Assembly (NCBI GenBank): GCA_037126765.1
Contig: JBBCBC010000027.1
Span: forward strand, 6,100,406 to 6,164,405
Origin: Stenogyne calaminthoides
Lineage: Eukaryota; Streptophyta; Magnoliopsida; Lamiales; Lamiaceae
Direction: 5' to 3'
Length of the DNA stretch: 64,000 nt
A program made the position numbers and the translations under genes. This document shows positions 1-12,044 of this stretch, piece after piece. Position 1 is the stretch's first letter. Each line of letters opens with the position of its first letter. Under the pieces are notes generated by a model. The model was not told where the DNA came from. It worked only from the letters and a program-made list of their open reading frames with translations, and searched no databases.

Positions 1-697
1 TGCACTGGGCTAGAGCCCGGTGCAGTTCCCACATAGATCCGTCCATGAATTTGCCTGAAATAAGCACTAGTATTTTTAGAGTTTAGAGGAAGCTGAACCG
101 TCCTGAATTTTGATTTGTTTCTGTCAAATTTAAAATTTAAATGTGAACAATAGCGGGATAATTAAGTTTTATAGACAATATTATACCAGAATTAATAAGA
201 GCTAAATAGGATCACTTCTTATGAACTTGTTGAGAATGATTCAAAACTTAAAAATGACCAATTTAAAAAATAAGCATGTCTAACTTTCCACTAGAATTAT
301 AAAACGCACCATAAAAATCATTATTGCTCTACTCTCCTGACTTTTTAAAGTAATAAAAAAGTGCAAAAAGAATTTGCTTTTCAAAAACAAAAGTCTTCAA
401 TAGTCATTATTGCACTACTCTCCTGACTTTTTTAAAGTAATAAAAATAAGTCTACAACAGAAAAGTTGATGCTCTTGAGCGTGTCGGCCACGAATTCACC
501 AGAAAGCGTGTATAGTGCATAACTGTGGGTATTCCTGAGATTAGAGTGCTACTTTGTTGTTATATAATTATAGATTATAGATATATAGGTAACTTCATTG
601 AGTATATTTTTGTGTTTATCTAGAATATATTTTCCTTTTAAAAATTTTATATTTCAATGGTATGATTATCAAATATTTGTTTTGGTACGTAGTTATT
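1..697. other. AT-rich spacer with small repeats
   Basis: No coding region is seen. The first 24 bases form a short inverted repeat (arms 1-10 and 15-24, one mismatch). A roughly 43-base sequence at 318-360 returns at 403-446. The remainder is AT-rich and shows nothing recognisable. Confidence 0.5.
318..446. repeat. Direct repeat, two ~43-bp copies
   Basis: Two near-identical copies (318-360 and 403-446) each contain ACTCTCCTGACTTTTT followed by AAAGTAATAAAAA. They are 85 bases apart and separated by unrelated sequence. This looks like a local duplication; no larger element was identified. Confidence 0.6.
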
Positions 698-698
698 A

Positions 699-887
699 CT
701 CCCTCCGTTCCGCGATTACTTTAACACTTGTCTTGTTTAAATGTTCCAACATTACTTGAACATTCTCAAAATGGAAACAAATATAATATAAATATCCTTA
801 CAATACTCTTATTTTATTTCATTAAAACTCACTTTACTTGGTTTGTGTGTTATTTTCAGTGTTAAGTCCTCATGGGACAGAGGGAGT
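699..887. mobile_element. Stowaway-like MITE
   Basis: The left end CTCCCTCCGTTCC and right end GGGACAGAGGGAG are inverted repeats of the type typical of Stowaway (Tc1/mariner) MITEs, and TA lies at the left boundary. The element is about 190 bp with no coding capacity. It sits just upstream of the copia insertion, so it probably lay in the original 5' region of the NLR gene that follows. Confidence 0.65.
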
Positions 888-945
888 TTAGTTAATATGG
901 ACAAGCAAGCATACTGTATTAATTCTCTGTTTTTTACACAAAATA

Positions 946-1120
946 TGATAGCATAAGATAATCAAGAATATCTTCTGCTCAATTTATGGGATTCAGCTTT
1001 GATTATTTCTTGTAGATAAAGAATCGTATATATTATTTCCTTATATGCAGATTGTAGAGGTGTATATATTTCACACTTTGTACAGATTATTCATTATGAT
1101 GAATAAAATAATTATCCACA
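946..1120 (+). repeat. 5' LTR of copia element
   Basis: The 175-bp repeat runs from TGATAGCATAAG to ATTATCCACA. It matches the 3' LTR except for three substitutions near its middle and end. Confidence 0.93.
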
Positions 1121-1132
1121 TGGTATCAGCCT
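1121..1132 (+). promoter_or_regulatory. Primer-binding site, initiator tRNA-Met type
   Basis: TGGTATCAGCCT directly follows the 5' LTR. The first nine bases match the usual plant copia primer-binding site TGGTATCAGAGC, and the last few differ. Confidence 0.85.
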
Positions 1133-1273
1133 AAAATTAGGATACCCAAACCCTAATCTTCTTCTCGTCTCATCGCTCCTCTCTCAACGTCGCGATATTT
1201 CTCCTTTCTTTTCTGCCCTCTCGGCGTTTACAGCCCTCACGGCAAAAATAATTATCCGTCATATAATTAATTT

Positions 1274-4200
1274 ATGTCCCTATCACAGAATTCACAGCCA
1301 TATCCATATCTCTCGGTCACTATTTTATCTTTCGCCTCATCAATGGTTGTCATCTTCACTAGGCCTGCATACGGCGCTCCTTCTCAGCCTGTTGCAGCTT
1401 ATGTTACATACCCGACGGATGATTCGTCTAAAAGTGTTGCTAACTTAGCCGAGGCCTTCTCCGTGGGTTTTCAGGTCTCTCCGTCGCCACTTTCGAATTG
1501 GTATCTTGACACAGGAGCATCTGCTCACATGACTTCAGGTCCTTCATCTCTCATTTCTGTTATTCCATATTCGGGTACTGATTACGTTATTGTTGGCAAT
1601 GGTGCTCGTTTAGATATTTCTCATGTTGGTACGTGTATTCTGAATGAATCAATTACTTTGTATGATGTCTTGGTTGTCCCTGGAATTACTAAAAACATGT
1701 TATCTGTGAGCAAGCTTACTAGGGATTCTGCAGTTGATGTCCTATTTAGTGTTGACTATTTTGAAATTCGTAGTCGAACAACCAAGGATATTTTGGCCCG
1801 TGGCAGGCCCAAAGACGGACTTTATGTGTTTGAAGGTGTTTTTCCCGCTCTTGCTGCTTCTTGTTTATCCCATCGATTGACTGCTTCCTTTGAATTATGG
1901 CACTCTAGATTAGGCCATGTTAGTTTTGATACTATTTCACTGTTGAATAAAATTGGACAAGTTTCCGTTACTTCTATTTTGCCAAAACCATCTATTTGTG
2001 CTTCTTGTGAAAAGGCCAAGAGCAAGCGTTTGCCCTTTGATCGGAATCTTAAACGTTCTGCTTGTGTTTTGGATTTGGTACATTGCGATCTATGGGGACC
2101 AAGCCCCGATTAATTACATTTACGGGTTTTGAGATTACTTAAATTTTTGTTGATGATTTCTCTCATTTCACGTGGTTTTATCCACTAAAAATGTAAATCG
2201 ATTTTTATGAAATTCGGTTCGATTTCACAAGTTTGTCTCCAATCGGTTTAATTGCTCTATTAAGACATTTCAAAGTGATGGTGGGGCTCGAGTTCACAAA
2301 GTAGAAAGGTGTAGACTTTCTTTCAGGATATTGGTATTAGGCATACTATCTCTTGTCCTTACACTCCATCACAAAATGGAAGATCTGAACGTAAGCACAG
2401 ACATGTCATTGAAACCGGACTTGCTATGCTTTTTCATGCAAACGTTCCATCTCAATTTTGGGTTGAAGCATTCAAAGAAGGCAAAGATATATATACTATA
2501 AATCGTCTTTCATCAAGAGTTCTGCATGGAAAATCTCCTTTTGAAATGTTATTCAACGTTTCTCCTGACTATGGAGTTTTTCATCCTTTTGGTTGTCGGG
2601 TTTTCCCTTGTCTTCGAGATTACGTGGCAAATAAATTTGAACCTCATGACTTACCTTGCATTTTTATGGGATATAGCAAAGATTCATAAAGGGTTTCGTG
2701 TCTCGATCCTCACTCTTTCCAAGACTTATATTACTAGACATGCAAAGTTTGATGAGCTATGTTTTCCCTTTTCTACTGACTCTTGCAGACCTTCAAAATT
2801 GTCTCCTTCTTTATTTGAGTATACTGAGTCTTTGCCACTTACTCAGACAGTCTTACCACCCACAGATGTCTTGCCACCCTCAAATGTCTTGCCACTTAAA
2901 GACAATTTCAAATCGCCTTGTACTTTATGTGAGTGTCCAGCTCCAACTCCAGTCTTGGAAGTGCAACCCACACCTGAATCCCCGCCTCCCGTCTTGTTTG
3001 ATCGTGGCTCGGCTACTCCTCAGCCTCCTAATGATGTCCAACCGCCTCAAGTCACAAATATTCCACCACCACCGGCGTCTCATCCTATGGTCACTCGAGC
3101 CAAAGCTGGTATATTCAAACCCAAACATCTCACTTATTATGCAAAAACTTGACTTTGTTCACATCTCTTATTTCTACTCGTGAGCCAAAGGGGTTTAAAT
3201 CAGCTGCAAAGCATCCGGAATGGCTGGCTACTATGGATGAGGAGCTTTCTGCTCTTTACTTGAATAAGACCTGGGATCTTGTACCTCGCCCACCCAATAC
3301 TAATGTTGCTGGTTCAAAATGGGTGTTTCGTACTAAATATTTGGCGGATGGCTCCATTGATCGACATAAGGCTCGTCTTGTGGCTCAGGGTTTCACTCAG
3401 TTGCCTATTTTTTATTACTCCCACACTTTCAGTCCGGTTGTTCGGGCATCCACAGTTCGGGTTGTTCTCTCTTTAGCAGTAATGCATAATTGGCCTCTCC
3501 ATCAGCTCGATGTTAAAAATGTCTTTCTGAATGGAATTCTTCCTAAACCTATCTATATGGAACAACCGCCTGGGTATTCAGATCCTAAGTTTCCAAATCA
3601 TGTCTGCTGACTGAAGAAAGCTCTTTACGGACTTAAACAGGCCCCTCGTGCCTGGTTTCAACGATTTGAGTGATTTCTTACTGGGTATTGGCTTCACTTG
3701 TAGTCGGTCAGATTCTTCCATGTTCATATATATCATGGGCAAGTCTATTCTTTATTTGCTTGTCTATGTTGATGATTTTATTCTAACAGGGAATTCTTCA
3801 GAGTTATTGTCATCCTTTATTTCTCGTCTTCAACGAGAGTTTGCTATCAAGGATCTTGGGAAGCTTAGCTATTTTTTGGGTCTTGAAGTTACATATACTG
3901 CAAACGGTTTATTTCTGAATCAAGCTAAGTATGCTCGAGATATTCTCAAACGGGCTAATCTTGAAGATGCTAAGCCTATTTCTACTCCATTGGCGGATGG
4001 TTTTCAATTTTCCTCGAGTGGTGCTCCTTTTGAAGATCCAACTTTGTATCGTTCTTGGGTTGGAGCTCTTCAGTATTTAACTATCATTCGCCCAGATCTT
4101 TCTTTTGCTGTGAATATGGTGAGTCGGTTTCTTCAGCAGCCTACTATTGATCACTTTCAAGCAGTGAAACGTATTCTTCGATATGTGAAAGCCACTCCTT

Positions 4201-4742
4201 CCTTTGGTCTCTCTTTTACACGAGGGTCATCTACTTCCTTGGTGGCTTACTCTGATGCCGACTGGGCTCGTTGTCTTGAGACTCGTCGATCTACATATGG
4301 CTACTCTATTTTTCTTGGTGACAATTTGGTTTCTTGGAGTGCCAAGAAGCAACCCACTGTTTCAAGCTCTAGTTGTGAGTCGGAATATAGAGCTCTTGCA
4401 AACACTGCTTCAGAGGTTGTCTCGTTACTAAACTTGCTCAAGGAACTGCACATCACTCCATCAGACCAACCTACTCTCTATTGTGACAACAACAGTGTCG
4501 TGTTCTTAAGCCAAAATCATGTTGCTCACAAGCGGGCAAAGCATATCGACATTGACTATCACTTTGTTCGAGAGCTTGTATCCTCTGGTCGACTTTCCAC
4601 AGCCCATGTCTCAACCGATTTGCAGTTGGCAGACATCTTCACCAAAGGCCTACCTCGTCCGTCGTTTGAGTTCTTCAGATCCAAGCTACGAGTTGGGCCT
4701 CACCCCACGTCTAGCTTGAGGGGGGATGATAGCATAAGATAA
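1274..4742 (+). pseudogene. copia pol polyprotein remnant (no gag)
   Basis: Decayed pol region. From 1274 to 2113 an open frame holds the aspartic protease motif DTGASAHMT, a GAG-pre-integrase motif (LWHSRLGH) and the start of integrase, then stops. Integrase continues in degraded form (HTISCPYTPSQNG, about 2340-2380) and in an open piece at 2426-2689. Reverse transcriptase follows at 3149-3610 (KARLVAQGF) and 3648-4742 (active-site YVDD at about 3770), then RNase H ending near ADIFTKGL. A nonsense codon at 3608-3610 and a small indel near 3665 separate the last two pieces. Gag (normally about 1 kb) is missing between the primer-binding site and protease, so the element cannot move on its own. 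Overlapping frames inside it are shadows. Confidence 0.92.
4718..4726 (+). promoter_or_regulatory. Polypurine tract
   Basis: GAGGGGGGA immediately precedes the 3' LTR, the expected place and composition for the plus-strand primer. Confidence 0.85.
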
Positions 4743-4901
4743 TCAAGAATATCTTCTGCTCAATTTATGGGATTCAGCTTTGATTATTTCTTGTAGATAA
4801 AGAATAGTATATATTATTTCCTTATATGCAGATTGTAGAGGTGTATATATTTCACACTTTGTACACATTATTCATTATGATGAATAAAATAATTATACAC
4901 A
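4727..4901 (+). repeat. 3' LTR of copia element
   Basis: The second 175-bp repeat runs TGATAGCATAAG to ATTATACACA and is followed by the target duplication AAATA at 4902-4906. Confidence 0.93.
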
Positions 4902-7889
4902 AAATATATTAATACGTGGCACATTTAAACACATCACAATGATGGATGGAACTTCATTTTATGTATCAGATTACTTTTGCCCACAGCAAGACCTGTGCAA
5001 AATGGCATCATGTTATGCAGCTCTGCTTTCTCTGTTCCAAACCTTAGATCACATCAACAATCATCCTCGCCCTCCAATTTCTCTTGACCAAAAAACAGCT
5101 TCACTCTCTCAATCAAAATCTCACTTTCTTGCTACATTTTCTTGAATGTCGTAATTCCAACGAAGAAGACGACGACTTGGAGAGCCGCATAGCTGCTGCA
5201 GCTTATGCAGCTGAAGATGTAATCGAAACCCATATAGTCCATCAAATTCATGGTGGATCAAACATTCCTGCCGTTGACTTGTATGGAGGTCTAGAGAGAG
5301 TGATTGGAGACTTGGATTTGATCAAGAAAGAAGTGGTCGAGATCCAAAATCATCCTCTGGAAACAGAGCCCCCTGTTTCTACACAGAGCAGCACCACGGC
5401 GGGGTTCAATGATGACTTCGTTAACAAGGTTTTGGATAAGCTCACCGGACAACAACACCATCTTCAGATCATCCCCATTGTTGTTATGGGTGGAATTGGT
5501 AAGACTACGTTTGCTATAAGTATTTACACAAAACCTCTTATTCAGCAGTACTTTGATATTCGTGCTTGGGTTACAATTTCTCAAGCGTATAGTAGGGGAG
5601 ATATTTTGCGAGTTCTTTGTTACGAGACAAAAGCGAGCAACGTTGATCTAATGAGTGGGATGAGTGAAGATGAGTTCGGAGAAAGTGTGTACAAAAACTT
5701 ATGGGGTCGGAGGTATTTAATTGTGATGGATGACATGTGGAGTATTGAGGCTTATGATATAGTTAAGTGTTTCTTTCCAGATAATAACAACGGATCTAGA
5801 ATCATGATAACCACTAGGATGTCAAATTTGGCTTCCGAGTTAAGCAGTGCTCACGTCATTCAGATGCAATTTCTACACGTGGATAAGTGTTGGGATCTAC
5901 TTTGTGAAATTGTGTTTGGCAAACTAAATTGCCCAAATGAATTGGAAGACATTGGGAAGGAGATTGCAAGAAAATGTCGTGGGCTTCCTTTGTCAATTGT
6001 TGTGATTGGAGGACTTCTAAAAAAATCCGAAGGGACACGAGCACGTTGGGAATATACTTTACAAAATCTAAGTTCACTTATAAATTTGGAGGAGGATGAA
6101 TATTGCCTACATATATTGCGCACAAGTTATAAGGAGTTACCCGTACATCTAAAGTCATGTTTTCTGTATATCGGAGTTTTTCCAGAAGATTTAGAAATCA
6201 AAGTGTGTCATTGCTCATCCAATTGTGGGTTTCTGAAGGAATTCTGAAACCAAATGATGAAAAAAGGTTAGAAGAAGTTGCAGAAGAGTACTTGAAGGAA
6301 ATCATAGAAAGAAATCTCATTTTTGTTCATAAATTGAGGTGGAATGGAAAAGCAAAAATATGCAAAATTCATGATCTTTTGAGAGATGTATGCTCGAGAG
6401 AAGCAGAAAGACAAAATTTCTTTTGGGTAGTATGGCAGCAAAAAACACCACACTTCACAAGGCGTAAATATAGAACGTCGTGCTTATATTGATCTCGAAA
6501 ATGCAAAGGGGGAATATTTCCCTGAACTCCTTCATGTCGTGGAATCTGCATCGCTCACACGTACTCTGCTTTATAAAACGCGTGCTCATTGGGAAGATTT
6601 ACCATCACTTCGTTTAGGATTATTGAGGGTATATTCACCTATTCATAAATATAATGGCTTTTACACCTCTAACAATGCTATTTTGGAGCATGCTAATTTG
6701 CGGTACGTTTCTCTGAATTTGAAATTCAGTTCAGTACCAAGATCGCTTCCTTTGTGCTCTCTCCATTGGAATGTACAAACACTTAAGTTGAACGGTCCGT
6801 ATTCCTCCGGGCCTATGATTGCATCTGAAATTTGGGAAATGCGTCTCCTTCGGCATGTCATGGTAACCGAATTTCTGCTTCCAGATCCTCCCGTTGGGGA
6901 AGACAACTTTGTCTTGGAAAATTTACAGACGCTCTCGTGTGTTCAAAATTTAATGTTTAGTGAAGAGGTGGTTAAGAGAATACCCAATGTCAAGAAATTG
7001 AAAGTGAAATACGAAAGAGTTGATGAGGAACAAGGGTTGCCTAACAATCTTGGTCGTTTACAAAAACTCGAATCCTTATATCTTGATGGTGTCCTCCTCG
7101 ACAATTTGGTGTGCTTTCCTTGTTCCCTCAAGAAGTTGACTTTAAGTAACACCAGGCTCAGTTGGGAGGAGTTGACGACAAAGATAGGTTCGTTGCCCCT
7201 TCTTCAAGTTCTCAGACTACGTAGGAATGCATGCAGGGGACCCAAGTGGGAGACAGTTGAACAACAGTTCTGCAGCCTCAGATTCCTGCAAATTTCGGGC
7301 TGCGATGATCTGGAATGCTGGGATACGGACAGTGCTCACTTTCCAGTCCTTGAGCACATTTTGTTTCAAAATTGGAGGAGATTCCGTCCAGTATAGGAGA
7401 CATAACAACGCTCAAGTCAATTTGGTTGGAAAGTTGTTGCGAATCTGCTGAAGATTCCTCAAGAAGAATAATAGAGGAGCAACAGGAGAATGGGAATGAA
7501 GACCTTCATATTGTAATAGGTAAGACCATATCAATCTTCTTTTTCACTTCATATTTTTTAACAACTTGGACTCATTATTTTTCTCTTCAAAAACCATTTA
7601 TATTCCATTTCCCCGTCAAGTAACAAACTAGGAGTACTCGGCTGAGACTTAATTCAAGATGCATTTTGTTCTATTCTTAAAATTTGTGTGTCAATCTAAA
7701 AATAGCATTAGGTTCCATGAGATTCATCAAATCGATTTTTTATCTGGTTTTTTTTTTTTGGAAGCTTCAGAGGTATTGAATGTATATTAGTCGGTTTTGA
7801 GTCCAATTAAGTCTTAATCCAGCATTCCTAGTTTGTTACATGACTTCTTCTTGTTTGTTTGGGGAAAAATGTTTTATTAGGCCATTTGT

Positions 7890-8285
7890 TTTGGAAGGTT
7901 GTGTTTTAAGGATATAATTTCACGGACTTGAAAATGTAAGGCAATATGTTTTAAAAAATGTAAATATAATATGTTTTAAAATCAGTAAATATAAAATATT
8001 ATGTTTTAAAAATCTGTAAATGTAGGACAATTGAGCTCAAATAATTCTAAATCGGGCTGAAATGTCACGTGAGTTGCACGATTGTCCTACATTTAATTAC
8101 GGACTTGTGAATGTAGGACATTATGCTTTCAAAATCTATTAAATAAATTAGGACAATCTTACTGCTTATGTGACATTTCAGTCCTATTTGAGCTTATTCG
8201 GACTCAATTGTCTTATATTTACAAATTCTTAAACATATTGTCTGACAATCCCGTAAAATTATTGTCTTTAAAACAAACCCCACAA
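7890..8285. mobile_element. Foldback MITE in NLR intron 1
   Basis: Both halves read as imperfect inverted copies. The left half contains GGACAATTGAGCTCAAATAA and GCTGAAATGTCACGTGAG; the right half carries their complements (8170-8230). No coding capacity. It lies inside the presumed first intron of the NLR pseudogene. Confidence 0.6.
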
Positions 8286-8552
8286 ATTATTGACCTAAAA
8301 AAACATTAATATTCTCGCTTTGTTTGGATTACAACATATTTTCTTTGGTTTCAATTTGCATTGCTCCATTTCATAGGGCTATATAAGCCTCCTTTGTGTC
8401 AATGCAATGAAATAACAACATTCACCAAGTTCTTTTCTGTATACAGAGTTCTTTGATATGCGACAGTTAAACAAAAATAATAATTTCTTGATCATTAATT
8501 TATTCCATTGACATACATAAACGACAGTTTTGAAATACATTCATTAATTTGT

Positions 8553-8777
8553 ACTACCTCCGTCTCAACTCTATCTTCACAGTTACTGTTTTCTCGTGTT
8601 TTAACAAGCTAATTTTTTTTATTAGTATTTAAAATGATAAAGTAATTTTTAAGGAAAGAGAGATCTATCATACCCTTCTTAAAAATCACCTTATCATTTC
8701 AAATACTAATAAATAATTTGCTCGCTAAAATACGAGGAAAAAGGTAGTGTGAAGATAGAGTTGGAACAGAGGAGGGA
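8553..8777. mobile_element. Palindromic MITE in NLR intron 1
   Basis: Long inverted arms: the left starts CTACCTCCGTCTCAACTC and TATCTTCACAGT; the right is the complement of CCCTCCTCTGTTCCAACTC and TATCTTCACACT. The arms run almost to the centre. The Stowaway-like CCTCCGT end suggests a mariner-type MITE. Confidence 0.6.
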
Positions 8778-8852
8778 CAATTATATATTGAATATATTCT
8801 GGCCTTTTAAATATTCATTATGAAGATCCTGCTTGATGTAATTTGTTTTCAG

Positions 8853-8914
8853 CTGTAGAAACAAAATTAGGTGAACCTGAACTGCATGGAGCAGCTAATG
8901 CAGAAATTGATGAG
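8853..8914 (+). CDS. Putative C-terminal exon 2 of the NLR gene
   Basis: The first NLR exon ends in phase 1 at 7519 before GTAAGA. This 62-bp exon is preceded by TTTTCAG, restores the frame, and ends before GTACGT. It encodes about 21 residues (AVETKLGEPELHGAANAEIDE). Consistent phase at both ends supports it as a real exon, but no domain is recognised. It may be an unusual C-terminal extension or belong to an alternative transcript. Confidence 0.45.
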
Positions 8915-9455
8915 GTACGTATTTAAATTTGATTGAATGGACAATTCTATAATGTCGACATACACATGTCACTCAATTTGTAAGTGTAAGTTTCATTCTT
9001 AACACGTAAGTAATATATATATTCTCACCCTCCATGAGTTAAAATTCATTTGATGGTGTAATGTTTGCCAAAAAAATTAAGTTTTCAATTTAATCCTAGA
9101 ACTCCCTAATTGATTGATTTTGGTTCCAAAATTATGGAATTTGAAGTAGGACGTAGTTTTAGGGCACGTTTTTTGGGACCTTTTGCGGAAAGGGCAAAAG
9201 TTATATATGGGACCCATTTTAAACCTCATATGTCAAAAACATACCCCAGAACAAAATCATATTTCAAACATACAAGTTATAGGCGTCGAAAAGTACACTA
9301 TAGAGTTCACAGTGCACCTAGTGTATACAAGATATAACTTATTTCTGCTACATCACGTTAGTCAAGATTGACTTGATTACTCCTCTTTTTATAAGTTGTA
9401 GTTTGTCAAACAGAGTCAACTGTAGTATGACTAATTACTTTTTCATTTACTTCAG

Positions 9456-9569
9456 GTGATACTTGATATGGAGAGATTTAAGCACAACAGTCTTAAAGAA
9501 TTTATTCGTGAAGCGATGACCGCAATATCAAGGTGCGACAAAAATAAATACCTTATTCTACTCTACTAA
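9456..9569 (+). CDS. Putative last exon of the NLR gene
   Basis: Preceded by TACTTCAG and in phase with the exon ending at 8914. It encodes 37 residues starting VILDMERFKHNSLKEF and ends at TAA 9567-9569. A possible donor (AG|GTGCGA) at 9532 would instead continue the gene downstream, where I see no further exon. No domain is recognised; the segment is charged and probably helical. Confidence 0.4.
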   Translation: MILDMERFKHNSLKEFIREAMTAISRCDKNKYLILLY

Positions 9570-10933
9570 CTCGTAGTAGTGGTAAGCAAGGGGTCGATCT
9601 ACAGGGAACATAGAAATATAATTATGCAAATTATATGAATTTATGAAGGTAAATACGTAACACAAAAAGGGAGGGGGTTTGTTTAGAATTGGATTTTTAG
9701 GAATACTACTAAACAATAAATTACTACGAAACTAATAATTAATTAAATTAAAAAAAATTCAATAAATAAAATGCATTCCAATTCACAGTTCATTCATCCC
9801 TTGAATTTAATGTTGTTAACTGACATCGACGTTTACTTTATTTATCCACGGGATTAATGCCCCCAGTAGTCAACAAGTTTTTGCTACCGATTTTATCCCT
9901 TAATTATATTCAATTGAAACAAGCTCTTCAACGATTCTTTTTAACTGAACAGTCTAGATACGATCTAAATTTAATCCAGCTTAAAGCATTAAACTCTAGA
10001 ATAAAGAATATACAAATTCCCGAATACGCAAGCTTGATTCGAAAGAACCCGATTTAAATCACCCTAGCAAAATTACTAATTGCTACCAATTGCCATAAAT
10101 TCATAATAATTACGGATTACAAATTATGGGCTAGCAGGCATGCAAATAATTAAATAACCTAGATGATCAATCTAAATTAAATAATTAAGGATGAAAGAAA
10201 ATAAAATAGATGATGTAAATAATCCTAAAATAAATATTGTAAACGTCTCAAATCAATTAACAGGCATTAAAATACGAGTTTAGAAATCCCTGAAATTGAA
10301 ATAAAAATACTAACTAAACAAAATTGGAGGCTTTCTTCCTCAATGTGGCGTCCAAGGTGCCGTGTTCCTCCAAGAAAAAGATATCCTGTGCGCTTCCCCT
10401 CTCTAAGCTTTAAATATAATCGGTTTAATAAGTCCATTACTGATCATGGGCTTTAATCCAAACCTTTATGTCGGCTGATACTTGAATAAGTAAATCTTAA
10501 GCCAAGATTCTCAAATCTCTTCTTGCTATTCACGTGTCTAATCAATTTAGTCATTAATAAATAGCTTATGGGCCTTTTTTTATTATAGATCCGCTGCCCT
10601 TTTTAATCTCTAAATTTGGGCCTGCGCCGGGTAATTCGGTATAGGTTTCTTGCTCCAAAATAATATTCCACAAAAAGTATCTAAATACACCGAAAACTAC
10701 AAGAACAGATCAAGTACGGAATAATATCATCAAAACACATATAAGTAATTAATCATGTCATCTTAATACAAACAAGTCCAATAAATTACACTCTAATTTG
10801 TTAAAAATATGCATAATTTCCTACTTACCAAGCGAGCTACATGTTTAGGTGAAAAAACATTTTTATTTGACCAAATATATTCAAAGTTCGGTCGATTAAT
10901 ACCTTGCTTTGCAGTATGGTGATAAAAAGATTT
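9570..10933. repeat. Gene-free stretch, probable decayed retroelement
   Basis: No protein is supported. The stretch begins with GGTAAGCAAGGGGTCGATCT and ACAGGGAACATAGAAAT. I associate this kind of sequence with dispersed non-coding plant retroelements, from memory and without a named family. It continues AT-rich to about 10860. The short frame at 9857-10057 has no homology that I recognise and is not called. Confidence 0.3.
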
Positions 10934-11443
10934 GAGTTTAAATCACAAATGATATAATTTTGGCCCAATTAGATTCAGTCTCATAAATTTTTTTGTCGTT
11001 GGTTTAGTCTCAGTATCTTTGACAATGTCCAATTTAAGTCTCAACTTCGTCGAAAAAATCGAAACTACATCACTTCACTAATTGAATTTGGGTGTTCCGA
11101 CAGCTAGTGTGACTGGATTGTCACGTCTAATTTTACTTTTTTACACCTAGAATTACAGGACATAAAATTTTTATTTTTTTAAATCCAAACAATTACACAC
11201 TTAAATCAAAACAGAATTCTCAATCTAGCTGAATTGTTTTTGCACATTGCATTCCAGTCACACCCGCGGCCGAAAAGTCCCAAATTCAATCAATAAAACA
11301 ACGTAATTTTGATTTTTTTTCGGCGGACTTGGGACTTAAATTGAATATTATCAAAGATATTGGTACTAAATCGACGTAAAAAATAGTTGTAGGACTGAAT
11401 TTATTTGAGGCCGAAATTATGGGACTATTTATGATTTAAACTC
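10934..11443. mobile_element. Foldback MITE, copy A (510 bp)
   Basis: Terminal arms of about 170 bp are inverted copies: left GAGTTTAAATCACAAAT, right ATTTATGATTTAAACTC. Both carry the internal phrase TTTGACAATGTCCAATTTAAG or its complement. The same element recurs at 40081-40590 and 40892-41371. It has no coding capacity. Confidence 0.75.
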
Positions 11444-11499
11444 TCGAAGATCAGTTTCATCATTTTGACATAGTTTTTATGAGCCACTTGTTGTAGCCA

Positions 11500-11990
11500 T
11501 AATAATCAGTCAGCAGCCACGTGACAAATGACGATGACGTGGAGGCTAGAACCAAGTTCACCTGAAGATTACGAGATGCCGAGGACGGCCCTCACAGGGC
11601 GAACTGGCGACGAGCAAAAAAGATTGAGCTCGCCTTAACGAGCGACTTCCCTCGGGGAGGGTCCGCAGGCGAGGTCAGAAAGAAGAGAATAGAGATCGGT
11701 TGAATGGGAGACCTCCCCCGAGGTCGCCCCACGAGCAGGATCAGCATCCATATATCGATTATAAGCAAGATTCCCAGTGTTCGTTATGGAAAGAGAGATC
11801 TTACACATCTATTGAAGATCCAGGCGAAGATTTAGTGTATCTTGTATTTCCATGTTTAGAAGACCCATTAGTTGGCCCATTAGGGTTTTCATTTTTGTAC
11901 CAAATGGAAAATAGCAACGGCTTTGGAGCTCTGATTGCTTTCGAACAATATCCTTAGCATGGTTTTGAGGATCACTAGACTTTAAATTAG
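11500..11990. repeat. Possible LTR or retroelement fragment, GC-richer
   Basis: This stretch is clearly GC-richer than its surroundings (for example GAGGACGGCCCTCACAGGGC) and ends in an AT-rich part with GGCCCATTAGGGTTTTCAT. Composition and layout recall LTRs of Ty3/gypsy elements, but I found no second copy, primer-binding site or polypurine tract. The open frame 11700-11957 inside it matches nothing I recognise. Confidence 0.3.
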
Positions 11991-12044
11991 CTTCCGTTGA
12001 AGATCAAACAAATTTTTTTTACCAACCAAGTAATTATGCTATAA

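Larger units (their letters stand above)
946..4901 (+). mobile_element. Ty1/copia LTR retrotransposon, internally deleted
   Basis: The 3956-bp element has 175-bp LTRs starting TG and ending CA. The 5-bp target duplication AAATA lies at 941-945 and 4902-4906. A primer-binding site similar to the 3' end of initiator tRNA-Met follows the 5' LTR, and a polypurine tract precedes the 3' LTR. The internal region encodes protease, integrase, reverse transcriptase and RNase H in copia order but no recognisable gag. The two LTRs differ at three positions that I could see, which suggests a fairly recent insertion. Short LTRs recall the Ale/Retrofit lineage, but that assignment is not proven. It inserted about 100 bp upstream of the probable NLR start. 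Confidence 0.93.
4939..9569 (+). pseudogene. R1-like CC-NB-LRR (NLR) gene, frameshifted
   Basis: An intracellular immune-receptor gene of the coiled-coil NLR class, broken. The likely start is ATG 5002 (MASCYAALLSLFQ, as in R1-like proteins); 4939 is an in-frame alternative. Order seen: Rx-type coiled coil with EDVIE (5212-5226), P-loop GGIGKTT (about 5488-5510), kinase-2 LIVMDDMW (about 5717-5740), RNBS-B SRIMITTR (about 5797-5820), GLPL (about 5983-5994), IHD in place of MHD (6367-6375), then LRRs to about 7400. Four frame changes occur: near 5090 in an A-run, near 6203, near 6455 and near 7369. After 7519 a GT donor and two in-phase exons follow (8853-8914 and 9456-9569). The retrotransposon upstream has displaced its promoter. 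Homopolymer errors could explain one or two shifts, but four make a pseudogene more likely. Confidence 0.85.
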
